NCBI RefSeq assembly: GCF_000375365.1
Contig: NZ_AQXB01000003.1
Span: 62,001 to 126,000 of the forward strand
Direction: 5' to 3'
Length of the DNA: 64,000 nt
From: Corynebacterium mastitidis DSM 44356
GTDB lineage: Bacteria; Actinomycetota; Actinomycetes; Mycobacteriales; Mycobacteriaceae
The translations under genes were made by a program, and so were the position numbers. Shown one piece after another: positions 39,728-46,606 of this stretch. Within the stretch, counting starts at the first letter, position 1. Each line of letters starts with the position of its first letter. The notes beneath the pieces are model-generated. The model saw only the letters and a list, made by a program, of their open reading frames with translations, was not told the DNA's origin and did not search any database.

Positions 39728-39853
39728 TCAGGCGCTGTTTCCGCGCCGTGGCTCCGGCAGCGTCGATAGGTCGTATCCCGCCTCCGCCTCGTCGGCCCAC
39801 GCCCGAATCTGTTCCTCGGTGACGAGTTTCCCACGCATGCGATACTCGCTCAT
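39728..39853 (-). pseudogene. Truncated antitoxin-like remnant (41 codons)
   Basis: A 41-residue open frame, 'MSEYRMRGKLVTEEQIRAWADE', continuing to 'YDLSTLPEPRRGNSA'. This resembles the N-terminal part of small CopG/RHH-type proteins that read 'G..VTEEMI..WA.EAE.GYD...L..RGR', but stops where their DNA-binding part would begin. It is probably a remnant or a very small functional protein. TACGAT (39865-39860, minus strand) lies 6 bases before the ATG, so it could be transcribed as a leaderless mRNA. Confidence 0.45.
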
Positions 39854-39917
39854 GCGGTTATCGTATACAAAAATGAGGAGGGCTGGCCGTCGGTAGGGGC
39901 GAGGGAGGATTGGTAGC

Positions 39918-40211
39918 GTGGGCGGCAGTATGAATGCGAGGAGTGTGTTACGGAAAGCCCGCCCCTTTCTTTGGGGAATCGGGGTTGTCTGCGTCCTGTT
40001 CACCCTGTGGTTTGCGTTTCAGGGAAATTACTCCATGGCCACGAATATGGCAGTGACCTCCACCGTGGTGGTCGGCGTACCGGAACTATTATCCGAGAAT
40101 CTCAAAAAGAGCGATAAGCCGCTGCCTTCCTCCGAGGCCGTGGGAGAGCACCAGAAGAAGAACCCCACGGCAACGCTGGCGGAATCAATCAACGACCTCA
40201 GAGGGGAATGA
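39918..40211 (+). CDS. Small hypothetical membrane protein
   Basis: A 97-residue protein not recognised, with one clear membrane helix ('FLWGIGVVCVLFTLWFAFQ', about residues 18-36), a second moderately hydrophobic stretch ('MAVTSTVVVGVPELL') and a charged C-terminal half (SENLKKSDKPLPSSE...). GAGGGAGGA precedes GTG 39918 at normal distance; an ATG at 39930 is an alternative start. Codon use looks less GC-biased than the neighbouring core genes, consistent with recent acquisition. Neighbours are two small RHH-like genes on the other strand. Confidence 0.55.
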   Translation: MGGSMNARSVLRKARPFLWGIGVVCVLFTLWFAFQGNYSMATNMAVTSTVVVGVPELLSENLKKSDKPLPSSEAVGEHQKKNPTATLAESINDLRGE

Positions 40212-40304
40212 GGATGTTCGCGGTGGGAGCGCCCGCAGATAGCCGCCAAAGTTGCATGGGTGGCTGCGGTGCGCTTCATTGTCCGGGTGAGGTGGGCAAC
40301 GGTT

Positions 40305-40532
40305 TTATGCGGCGTGACGATCCGCAAGCAGTTTTTCTACCGCTTCACTGATCAAATGCAGGGTGCTGCGTCCCTCGGCCTCCGCCTGGGCGGAAAGGTG
40401 CGCTGCGAGGTGATCCGGCAATACCTCAATAACACCGAGGCCCCAACCACTGCGCGCCGCATTGAGGCGTTCCTCCAACCAGCCCCGCTCAAAGTCCTCG
40501 GCGATCGCACGATCCTCGTTCGTGGTGTTCAT
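40305..40532 (-). CDS. Small RHH/CopG-like protein
   Basis: A 75-residue protein whose C-terminal half, 'LPDHLAAHLSAQAEAEGRST' followed by 'LHLISEAVEKLLADRHAA', has the strand-helix-helix pattern of ribbon-helix-helix DNA-binding proteins (EAEGRS turn included). The N-terminal 30 residues are acidic. No partner toxin is visible next to it, so it is an orphan antitoxin or a small regulator. The ATG has AAAGGAG at ideal spacing, supporting a real gene. Confidence 0.6.
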   Translation of the reverse strand: MNTTNEDRAIAEDFERGWLEERLNAARSGWGLGVIEVLPDHLAAHLSAQAEAEGRSTLHLISEAVEKLLADRHAA

Positions 40533-40766
40533 GGACTGCTCCTTTCTTATATTCGTTTATGCCGTGCCTCCGCAGGTACCAGCACCAGCAAACCACACAT
40601 CCGCGTTCCCGGGCGTCCGCCATTCATCACCCACACCCGCGCCACCCGCACCCCTCCCTTTGCGCCCGCCCCCGGGGCGTCGGCACGCGGCCCGCGGCCC
40701 TTCTGTAACGATCCAGATCGCCCGGGATGCCCGGATTCCCGTCGTGACCTGCTATTACGTTGATAG
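40533..40766. other. Intergenic region before the ABC importer
   Basis: This 234-base gap separates the divergent RHH gene and ABC importer operon. TATTAC (40753-40758) or TACGTT (40756-40761) may be the -10 of the importer operon with a leaderless GTG start. No gene is visible. Confidence 0.4.
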
Positions 40767-41780
40767 GTGAGCCTATTACCTTTGGGCAGGAGCGCGGCCA
40801 CCACCGTCGTCACCGTCGCCGCCCTCGCCTGCTTCGCATTGACCGCCTGCTCCGCCACCGGGGGAGCCCCGCGCACCGCCCGGGAGGGGGAGGGTGCCTC
40901 CGGCACGGTGGATACCCCGCGCATGGTCGTGGCCATGATCGGCCACGGCGCGCCGGGGGATACCTTCTGGGACCTGGTGCGCAAGGGCGCGGAGGACGCC
41001 GCCCGCAAGAACAACATCGAGCTGCGCTACAGCGCCGATCCCCAGGCCCCCAACCAGGAGAGCCTGGTGCGCACCGCCATCGATTCCCGTGTGGACGGCC
41101 TGGCGGTGACCATGCCCAACCCGGACGCGATCGGCCCCGCCGCCAAGGCCGCCGTGGAGGCGGGGATTCCCACCGTGGGCCTGAACGCCGGGATGGGCCG
41201 GTACCGGGACTTCGGGCTGGCGGCCTTCTTTGGGCAGGAGGAGCGCGTGGCCGGGCAGCAGGCCGGGCAGCGGCTGCGCGAGGAGGGCGCCCGCCACGCG
41301 CTGTGCGTCATCCACGAGCAGGGCAATTCCTCCCAGGAGGAGCGCTGCGCGGGGCTGAAGGAGGGCGCCCAGGGTGCGGAGGTGGAGACGCTCTACGTCA
41401 ACGGCATGGATCTCACGAGCGTGCACTCCACGGTGCAGGCCAAGCTCGCCCGCGACCAGCACATCGACTGGGTGATGGGGCTGGTCACCCCGGTGGCGCT
41501 CACGGCGTCGGACGCCGCCAAGGCCGCCGGTTCCCAGGCCAAGATCGCCACCTTTGACACCAACGCGGAGCTGGTGGGGGCGATCCGCGGGGGCGACATC
41601 CAGTTTGCCGTGGATCAGCAGCCCTACCTGCAGGGATACCTGGCGGTGGACGCCCTGTGGCTGGCCCACCGCAACGGCTCCGCCGTGGGCGGCGGGCGGC
41701 CGGTGTACACCGGGCCGAGCTTCGTGGACGCCACCAACGTTGACGTCATCGCGGACGCCGCGCAGCGGGGGCTGCGATGA
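40767..41780 (+). CDS. Sugar-binding lipoprotein of a CUT2-type ABC importer
   Basis: A 337-residue exported protein with a lipobox LTAC (Cys about residue 28) after 'VVTVAALACFA'. The mature part is a periplasmic-binding-protein type 1 fold of the ribose/xylose family: 'MVVAMIGHGAPGDTFWDLVR', 'DGLAVTMPNPDAIGPAAKAAVEAG', 'FFGQEERVAGQQAG' and 'GDIQFAVDQQPYLQGYLAVD'. It captures a sugar-like ligand outside the membrane; the ligand cannot be read. The GTG start has no good ribosome-binding site and fits a leaderless mRNA. The permease gene starts in an ATGA overlap with its stop. Confidence 0.85.
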   Translation: MSLLPLGRSAATTVVTVAALACFALTACSATGGAPRTAREGEGASGTVDTPRMVVAMIGHGAPGDTFWDLVRKGAEDAARKNNIELRYSADPQAPNQESLVRTAIDSRVDGLAVTMPNPDAIGPAAKAAVEAGIPTVGLNAGMGRYRDFGLAAFFGQEERVAGQQAGQRLREEGARHALCVIHEQGNSSQEERCAGLKEGAQGAEVETLYVNGMDLTSVHSTVQAKLARDQHIDWVMGLVTPVALTASDAAKAAGSQAKIATFDTNAELVGAIRGGDIQFAVDQQPYLQGYLAVDALWLAHRNGSAVGGGRPVYTGPSFVDATNVDVIADAAQRGLR

Positions 41781-42808
41781 GCGCCGCGCGGCCCGTCGCG
41801 GCCGCGGGCAGGCGGCGCATGAGCCGACACCCGGAGCTGGCCGGGCTGGTGGGGGCGGTGCTCGTCGTCGCGGCCTTCGCCGTGGCGGCTCCGGCCATGC
41901 GCTCCTTCGAGGCCGTCTCCACGGTGCTCTACGCCAGCTCCACCATCGGGATCATGGCGGTGGCCGTGGGGCTGCTGATGATCGGCGGGGAGTTCGACCT
42001 CTCCTCCGGGGTGGCGGTCACCAGCACGGCGCTGGCGGCCACCATGCTCAACTACAACCTCTGGCTGAACTCCTGGGTGGGCGCGGGCCTCTCGCTGCTG
42101 TTGGCCCTGGGCGTCGGGGCGTGGAACGGATTCCTGGTCACCCGCACCGGGATTCCCTCCTTCCTCATCACCCTGGCGAGCTTCCTCATGCTCCAGGGCC
42201 TCAACCTCGCGCTCACCAAGGCGGTCACCGGGCAGGTGGCCACGCCGATCATCTCGGACATGGAGGGATTTGGCTCCGCCAGGGCGGTGTTCGCCTCCGC
42301 GATCTCGGTGGGCGGGGTGCAGGTGCGCGTGACGGTGCTGTGGTGGCTGCTCTTCGTGGCCCTGGCCACCGTGGTGCTGCTGCGCACCCGCTGGGGCAAC
42401 TGGATCTTCGCGGTGGGCGGGGACGAGTCCGCCGCGCGCGCCTGCGGGGTGCCCGTGCGCCGGGTGAAGATCGGCCTGTTCATGCTGGTGGGCTTCGCCG
42501 CCTGGTTCATGGGCATGCACAACCTGTTCGCCTTTGACTCGGTGCAGGCCGGGCAGGGCGTGGGCAACGAGTTCCTGTACATCATCGCCGCGGTGATCGG
42601 CGGCTGCGCGCTCACCGGCGGGCGCGGCAGCGCCGTGGGCACGGCCCTGGGTGCCCTCGTGTTCGGCGTGATCAACCAGGGCATCGTGTACGCGGGCTGG
42701 AACCCGGACTGGTTCAAGTTCTTCCTCGGCGGGATGCTGCTCCTCGCGGTGCTCAGCAACACCGCCGTGGGAACCCCCGCCGGGCTGGCCAAGGGAGGAG
42801 CGCGATGA
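41777..42808 (+). CDS. ABC importer permease, CUT2 type (BPD_transp_2)
   Basis: A 343-residue integral membrane protein with eight or more helices of the RbsC/FrcC type: 'IGIMAVAVGLLMIGGEFDLS', 'GVGAWNGFLVTRTGIPSFLITLAS', 'GGDESAARACGVPVRRVKI' (the cytoplasmic coupling region) and 'IIAAVIGGCALTGGRGSAVG'. It forms the channel for the sugar bound by the upstream lipoprotein. Both ends overlap neighbours by ATGA (start with the binding protein, end with the ATPase), so the three genes form one operon. Confidence 0.9.
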   Translation: MSAARPVAAAGRRRMSRHPELAGLVGAVLVVAAFAVAAPAMRSFEAVSTVLYASSTIGIMAVAVGLLMIGGEFDLSSGVAVTSTALAATMLNYNLWLNSWVGAGLSLLLALGVGAWNGFLVTRTGIPSFLITLASFLMLQGLNLALTKAVTGQVATPIISDMEGFGSARAVFASAISVGGVQVRVTVLWWLLFVALATVVLLRTRWGNWIFAVGGDESAARACGVPVRRVKIGLFMLVGFAAWFMGMHNLFAFDSVQAGQGVGNEFLYIIAAVIGGCALTGGRGSAVGTALGALVFGVINQGIVYAGWNPDWFKFFLGGMLLLAVLSNTAVGTPAGLAKGGAR

Positions 42809-43539
42809 GCCTCGTGGAGCTGCGGGACGTGAGCAAGACCTACCCGGGGGCGCCCACCCCGGCGCTGAGCGGGGTGAGCATGAGCGTCAACGCCGGGGAG
42901 GTCACCTGCGTGCTCGGGGATAACGGCGCGGGCAAGTCCACCCTCATCGGCATCCTCTCCGGGCTGCACCGGCCCACCGAGGGCACCATGCTTATCGACG
43001 CCACCCCGGCCGCCTTCGCCTCCCCGCGCGCGGCCCTCGAGGCCGGGATCGCCACCGTGCACCAGAACCTCTCCGTGGTGGGGGAGATGAGCGTGTGGCG
43101 CAACTTCTACCTGGGGCGGGAGGACACCGGCCCGTGGGGGCTGCTGCGCGCCTCCCGGATGCGGGAGGAGACGCGCCGGGCGCTCGCGGAGCTGGGGGTG
43201 ACCATCGCAGACGTGGACGTTCCCATATCCTCGCTGTCCGGGGGCCAGCGGCAGGTGGTGGCCATCGCGCGGGCGGTGCACTGCGGCGCGCGGGTGCTCA
43301 TCCTCGACGAGCCCACGGCGGCCCTGGGGGTGCGGCAGTCCGGGATGGTCCTCGACCTTATCGAGGCCGCCGCGCGGCGCGGGGTGGCGGTGGTGTTTAT
43401 TACGCACAACCCCAGGCACGCGGAGCGCGTGGGCGACTCCTTCGTGGTCCTGGGGTTGGGGCGGCAGATCCTTGCGTGCCGTCGCGGTGAGGTGAGCCTG
43501 GACGAGCTCACCCTGGCGATGGCGGGGGAGGGGGCTTAG
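42805..43539 (+). CDS. ABC importer ATPase, single-domain (FrcA-like)
   Basis: A 244-residue ATPase with Walker A 'GDNGAGKST', signature 'LSGGQRQVVAIARAV', Walker B 'VLILDEPTAAL' and H-loop 'VVFITHN'. Sugar importers of this class usually have a fused double ATPase of about 500 residues (RbsA); this one has a single domain, like FrcA-type systems, and must act as a homodimer. 'FLGREDTG' and 'LGVRQSG' are typical of the CUT2 class. Its TAG and the TAA of the convergent CwsA-like gene overlap in TTAG. Confidence 0.9.
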   Translation: MSLVELRDVSKTYPGAPTPALSGVSMSVNAGEVTCVLGDNGAGKSTLIGILSGLHRPTEGTMLIDATPAAFASPRAALEAGIATVHQNLSVVGEMSVWRNFYLGREDTGPWGLLRASRMREETRRALAELGVTIADVDVPISSLSGGQRQVVAIARAVHCGARVLILDEPTAALGVRQSGMVLDLIEAAARRGVAVVFITHNPRHAERVGDSFVVLGLGRQILACRRGEVSLDELTLAMAGEGA

Positions 43540-44270
43540 TCCTCCTTGCGGTGGCGCTCGAGCTGCTCGTCGAGGGAGGCGATGAGGTCCTCGCCCTCGG
43601 TGGTGAACTCCTCGCCGTTCTTCTTGGCGCGCTCCTCCTGCTGCTTCTTTTCCTCCTCCGGGGTGGCGGGGGTGGAGGAGGAGTAGATCAGCTCGGACTG
43701 GGTGGGGCGGGAGCTCTCGAACTCCTGGATGCGCGGGGGCATGGGGCCCACCTTGGCGGGCTTGCGGAAGTAGTTCCACAGGGAGGCGGCCACGCCGCCC
43801 AGCACGCCGAGCACGGCGAGCAGGCGCAGGACCCGGCGCACCGGGCCCTTCTTCTTCGCCTTCTTGCTTTCCTTGCGGTCGAGCTTGCGCTGCGCCTTGG
43901 CGCTGGCCTTGGACGCGGCCTTCTCCGCGCGGCGCTTGGTGCGGCGGCTCACCTTCGCGGCCTCCTTCGCCTTCTTCTTGCCGTCCTTCTGGGCCTTATC
44001 CTGGGCCTTCTCGGCGGACTCCTGGAGGTCCTTGCCCTTGGACTCCAGGCTCTCCACCGCGTTATTCAGGCGGCGGCGGGCCTGCTTGGCCACCTTGCCG
44101 GCGGTCTCCTTAAGGTTCTCGGCAGTTTCCTCGTAGTTGCTCGAGGCACTCTCGGCGGCGCTGGCGAGGGCGTCGTAGGCCTCGGAGGCCTTGCGCTCGC
44201 GCAGGTCGCGGTAGCGGCTCCACGCATCGCGGCCGGTGGAGAGGGCCATCTTCATCACGGTGGTGTTCAT
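43536..44270 (-). CDS. CwsA-like coiled-coil membrane protein
   Basis: A 244-residue protein with a long, charged, Ala/Lys/Glu-rich coiled coil (residues about 15-150, e.g. 'ASEAYDALASAAESASSNYE', 'AEKAASKASAKAQRKLDRKE'), one membrane helix near 158-175 ('LRLLAVLGVLGGVAASLWNYF') and an acidic tail. By position (between gyrA/tRNAs and ppiA on the minus strand) and topology it corresponds to CwsA, a mycobacterial protein linked to polar growth and cell wall synthesis. Sequence similarity beyond composition is not obvious, so the assignment is mainly by synteny. ATG 44270 has TAGGA upstream and TATTCT at 44283-44278 as a -10. Confidence 0.65.
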   Translation of the reverse strand: MNTTVMKMALSTGRDAWSRYRDLRERKASEAYDALASAAESASSNYEETAENLKETAGKVAKQARRRLNNAVESLESKGKDLQESAEKAQDKAQKDGKKKAKEAAKVSRRTKRRAEKAASKASAKAQRKLDRKESKKAKKKGPVRRVLRLLAVLGVLGGVAASLWNYFRKPAKVGPMPPRIQEFESSRPTQSELIYSSSTPATPEEEKKQQEERAKKNGEEFTTEGEDLIASLDEQLERHRKED

Positions 44271-44316
44271 AGCATCCTAGAATAATCGTGTTCCGCGTTT
44301 CATGGGGAAAAAGCGT

Positions 44317-44322
44317 TACACT
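44317..44322 (+). promoter_or_regulatory. -10 element for a leaderless ppiA transcript
   Basis: TACACT lies 7 bases before the ATG at 44330 and no ribosome-binding site is present, indicating a leaderless mRNA. Confidence 0.6.
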
Positions 44323-44329
44323 TGCTCTC

Positions 44330-44854
44330 ATGAGTTTGAAGACCGCTACTGCGATTCTGCACACGAACCGCGGCGATATTTCCGTTGATCTTTTTGGCAA
44401 CCACGCCCCGGTGACCGTGGATAACTTCGTGGGCCTGGCCAAGGGCACCAAGGAGTACCGCACGGAGAACGCCTCCGGCACCAAGGAGGGCCCCTTCTAC
44501 GACGGCGCGGTGTTCCACCGCGTGATCAAGAACTTCATGATCCAGGGCGGCGACCCCACCGGCACCGGCCGCGGCGGCCCCGGCTACATGTTCGAGGACG
44601 AGTTCCACCCCGAGTTGCGCTTCGACCGTGCCTACCTGCTGGCCATGGCCAACGCTGGCCCCGGCACCAACGGCTCCCAGTTCTTCATCACCGTGGTGCC
44701 CACCCCGCACCTGAACAACGCGCACACCATCTTTGGCGAGGTCACCGACGAGGCCTCCCAGAAGGTCGTGGACGCCATCGCCACCACCGCCACCGACCGC
44801 ATGGATCGCCCCACCGAGCCCGTGGTGATCGAGTCCGTGGAGATCGTGGAATAA
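44330..44854 (+). CDS. ppiA: Peptidyl-prolyl cis-trans isomerase, cyclophilin type
   Basis: A 174-residue cytoplasmic cyclophilin (no signal peptide). The catalytic segment is '[20 protein letters not shown]', with the active-site Arg in FHRV; '[20 protein letters not shown]' and '[11 protein letters not shown]' complete the peptide-binding groove. It accelerates proline isomerisation in protein folding. The ATG at 44330 is preferred over the in-frame position at 44288 because the -10 is placed for it. A strong terminator follows. ppiA is at the same position as Rv0009 in mycobacteria. Confidence 0.95.
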   Translation: MSLKTATAILHTNRGDISVDLFGNHAPVTVDNFVGLAKGTKEYRTENASGTKEGPFYDGAVFHRVIKNFMIQGGDPTGTGRGGPGYMFEDEFHPELRFDRAYLLAMANAGPGTNGSQFFITVVPTPHLNNAHTIFGEVTDEASQKVVDAIATTATDRMDRPTEPVVIESVEIVE

Positions 44855-44879
44855 CCCCTTTCCGCATTCCGGGGTTCCA

Positions 44880-44909
44880 GGCCCGCGCCCGCACGGCGCG
44901 GGCCTTTTT
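44880..44909 (+). terminator. Intrinsic terminator after ppiA
   Basis: A perfect 10-bp stem (GGCCCGCGCC / GGCGCGGGCC) with a CGCAC loop and five T residues lies 25 bases after the ppiA stop. Confidence 0.93.
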
Positions 44910-44920
44910 CGCGCCCGGGA

Positions 44921-44926
44921 TACCCT
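44921..44926 (+). promoter_or_regulatory. -10 element for a leaderless rhomboid transcript
   Basis: TACCCT lies 7 bases before the ATG at 44934, directly after the ppiA terminator, indicating an independent leaderless transcript. Confidence 0.55.
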
Positions 44927-44933
44927 AGACGGC

Positions 44934-45599
44934 ATGAACATCGCCACCTTTCGACGCTTCTTCCGCGGCGCCCCCGTCACCGCGCTGCTCTGCCTTGTCA
45001 TCGTGGTCGTGTGGGCGATCACCGCCCTGCAGGCAGGCTCCCTGGACACCCGGAACGCGCCCCTGACGCGGGAGGGCTTTCTCTTCGCCCCGCTGGTGCT
45101 CACCGGGGAGCCGCTGCGCCTGCTGAGCAACATGTTCATCCACCTGGACGTGGCGCACATGGCGATGAACACCTTCATGATCGCGCTGGTGGGCAGGGAG
45201 CTGGAGCGCTCCCTCGGCAGCCTCCTGTTTTCCTCGGTGTACCTCTTCAGCGGGCTGGGCGCCTCCTACGCCGTGGTGGAGATGAACCCGCTGGTGCCCA
45301 CCGCCGGGGCCTCAGGCGCCCTGTACGGGCTCATGGCGGTGCTGGTGGGCTCCGCGCTGCGGCGCGGCGGGGACGTGGTGGCGCCCCTGACGCTGGTGGG
45401 GGTGAACCTGGCCTACACCTTCCTGTCCACGGGGGTGTCCCTGTGGGGACACCTGGGCGGCCTGGCCACCGGCGCGGCCCTGGCCGGGGTGCTGCTGCCG
45501 CGCTCGCGCAGGCTGCGGGGCGCGGGCACGGCGGCGGTGGGGATCGTGGTACTGGGCCTGCTGGCGCGCTACGTGGCGGGCGGGGTTTATCCACAGTAG
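44934..45599 (+). CDS. Rhomboid family intramembrane serine protease
   Basis: A 221-residue membrane protein with six or more helices. The catalytic serine is Ser127 in 'GASGALYG' and the catalytic histidine is His173 in 'WGHLGGLATG'; 'LSNMFIHLDVAHMAMN' is the conserved helix-2 region. It should cleave substrate membrane helices, with targets unknown. The last codons (VYPQ-stop) are part of a DnaA box, the first of a cluster that fills the following intergenic region. Confidence 0.92.
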   Translation: MNIATFRRFFRGAPVTALLCLVIVVVWAITALQAGSLDTRNAPLTREGFLFAPLVLTGEPLRLLSNMFIHLDVAHMAMNTFMIALVGRELERSLGSLLFSSVYLFSGLGASYAVVEMNPLVPTAGASGALYGLMAVLVGSALRRGGDVVAPLTLVGVNLAYTFLSTGVSLWGHLGGLATGAALAGVLLPRSRRLRGAGTAAVGIVVLGLLARYVAGGVYPQ

Positions 45600-45757
45600 T
45601 TATCCACACTGTGGATAGTTACGGTCTTGTAATTTACCGAACAGGTAGGTTCGAACGTTCGCAATGTGACGGGTGTGCCTGGCGTGATGGGCGATTACTC
45701 GAACGCACGATCGCCCTGTGGATGTAGTGCACAGAGTTATCCACAGGCTGTGGAATA
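45587..45757. other. DnaA-box cluster outside oriC
   Basis: Perfect TTATCCACA boxes occur at 45587-45595, 45600-45608 and 45737-45745, a one-mismatch complement at 45610-45618 (forming the palindrome TATCCACA-C-TGTGGATA, 45601-45617) and weaker copies at 45717-45725 and 45749-45757. AT-richer sequence and a CGAACGTTCG palindrome (45652-45661) lie between. The cluster is about 23 kb from dnaN. It may titrate DnaA or regulate the neighbouring genes. Confidence 0.75.
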
Positions 45758-45787
45758 GTGGTGTGAGAAACCGAAGGAGGAACCACG

Positions 45788-46190
45788 ATCTTTGGCATCT
45801 TTGGCTATGCCCCGACCTCATCGACGTGGATACCGCCCTGCTGCGCCGGGGCCCGGTGCGGCGCACCAAGCGCAGGGCCTACATCCTGGCGGTCTGGGCC
45901 GCCACGCGGGGCCTGGCCTACTACCCGTTGATATTCCTCGTGCTGCAGAGCGCCTTCGGGTGGCGCGACCCGCTGCTGGCGGCGGCCTCGGTGGGGCTGC
46001 TGATAGCAGCCAACCTGTGGGGATCTACCGCATAGCGCGCAGCGATCCCGACGCCCAGGTCTACCGCACGAGCACGGGGCCGGGCTTTTACTGCTGGTGG
46101 GCGTGGCGGGTGGTCAACCCGCTGTGGGGATGGAACTACTGGCGGGTGCCGGTGCGGGTGCCGGAAAGGGAAAACCGGCCCGCAGCCTAA
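45788..46190 (+). pseudogene. Small membrane protein gene with two apparent single-base deletions
   Basis: Reading in three frames yields one coherent protein: 'IFGIFGYA' (45788-45811) joins 'PDLIDVDTALLRRGPVRRTK' after adding one base to the CCCC at 45810-45813, and '...LLIAANLWG' joins 'IYRIARSDPDAQVYR' after adding one base to the GGGG at 46019-46022. The restored protein would have about 134 residues, two membrane helices ('AYYPLIFLVLQSAFG' and 'LAAASVGLLIAANLW') and a Trp-rich C-terminus ('CWWAWRVVNPLWGWNYWRVP'). AAGGAGG lies at the right distance from 45788, but the codon there is ATC, not a normal start. Both defects are in homopolymers, so sequencing error is a serious alternative to a true pseudogene. 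Function unknown. Confidence 0.55.
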
Positions 46191-46225
46191 AAGGCGGGGC
46201 CGGTGAACGGGGGGCGTGGGGCGGG

Positions 46226-46498
46226 CTAGCGCCAGCCCATCGTCATGAGCAGGCCCACGATGAAAAGCCCGAAGCCCACCAGGTAGTTCCACGCGCCGAG
46301 GTCGGTCATGAGGGGGATCTGGTTGCCGGCAAGGTAGTTGACCACCAGCCACGCCAGCCCCACCAGCATGAAGCCGAACATGAGGATCTTGTACCACATG
46401 GGGGTGCCGCCAGTGTTGATCTTCACCGGGGTGCGATCCACGGTGCCGGGCGTGGTGGGCATCGCGCTGGACTGGGGCGTGATCTTAGACTTGGGCAT
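46226..46498 (-). CDS. crgA: Cell division protein CrgA
   Basis: A 90-residue CrgA with a disordered N-terminal 30 residues, two membrane helices ('[22 protein letters not shown]' region and '[17 protein letters not shown]') and the conserved short link '[10 protein letters not shown]'. CrgA recruits septal proteins such as FtsI/PbpB and other divisome parts in mycobacteria and inhibits division in Streptomyces. It directly follows the pknB operon, the conserved location. TAGACT (46576-46571, minus strand) is a possible -10 in the 108-base gap after pknB. Confidence 0.92.
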   Translation of the reverse strand: MPKSKITPQSSAMPTTPGTVDRTPVKINTGGTPMWYKILMFGFMLVGLAWLVVNYLAGNQIPLMTDLGAWNYLVGFGLFIVGLLMTMGWR

Positions 46499-46606
46499 CG
46501 GTCACCTCTGAGATTCCTTAAACGTGAAGATGGCGCTGGCCGAGGCGGGCGCGCCCTGTGCTAGCTGCACAGTCTAGCAGGTGGGCCCGCCCACCCCGGC
46601 CGGAAC

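Noticed and set aside
45652..45661. CGAACGTTCG palindrome as a LexA (SOS) box
   Set aside because: Actinobacterial SOS boxes are TCGAAC-N4-GTTCGA; here the arms are joined without the 4-base spacer, and no SOS gene is adjacent.
45587..45757. The DnaA-box cluster as a second origin
   Set aside because: No clear AT-rich unwinding element and no replication genes beside it; dnaA-dnaN has the denser cluster in the classical place. Kept as a DnaA-binding cluster only.
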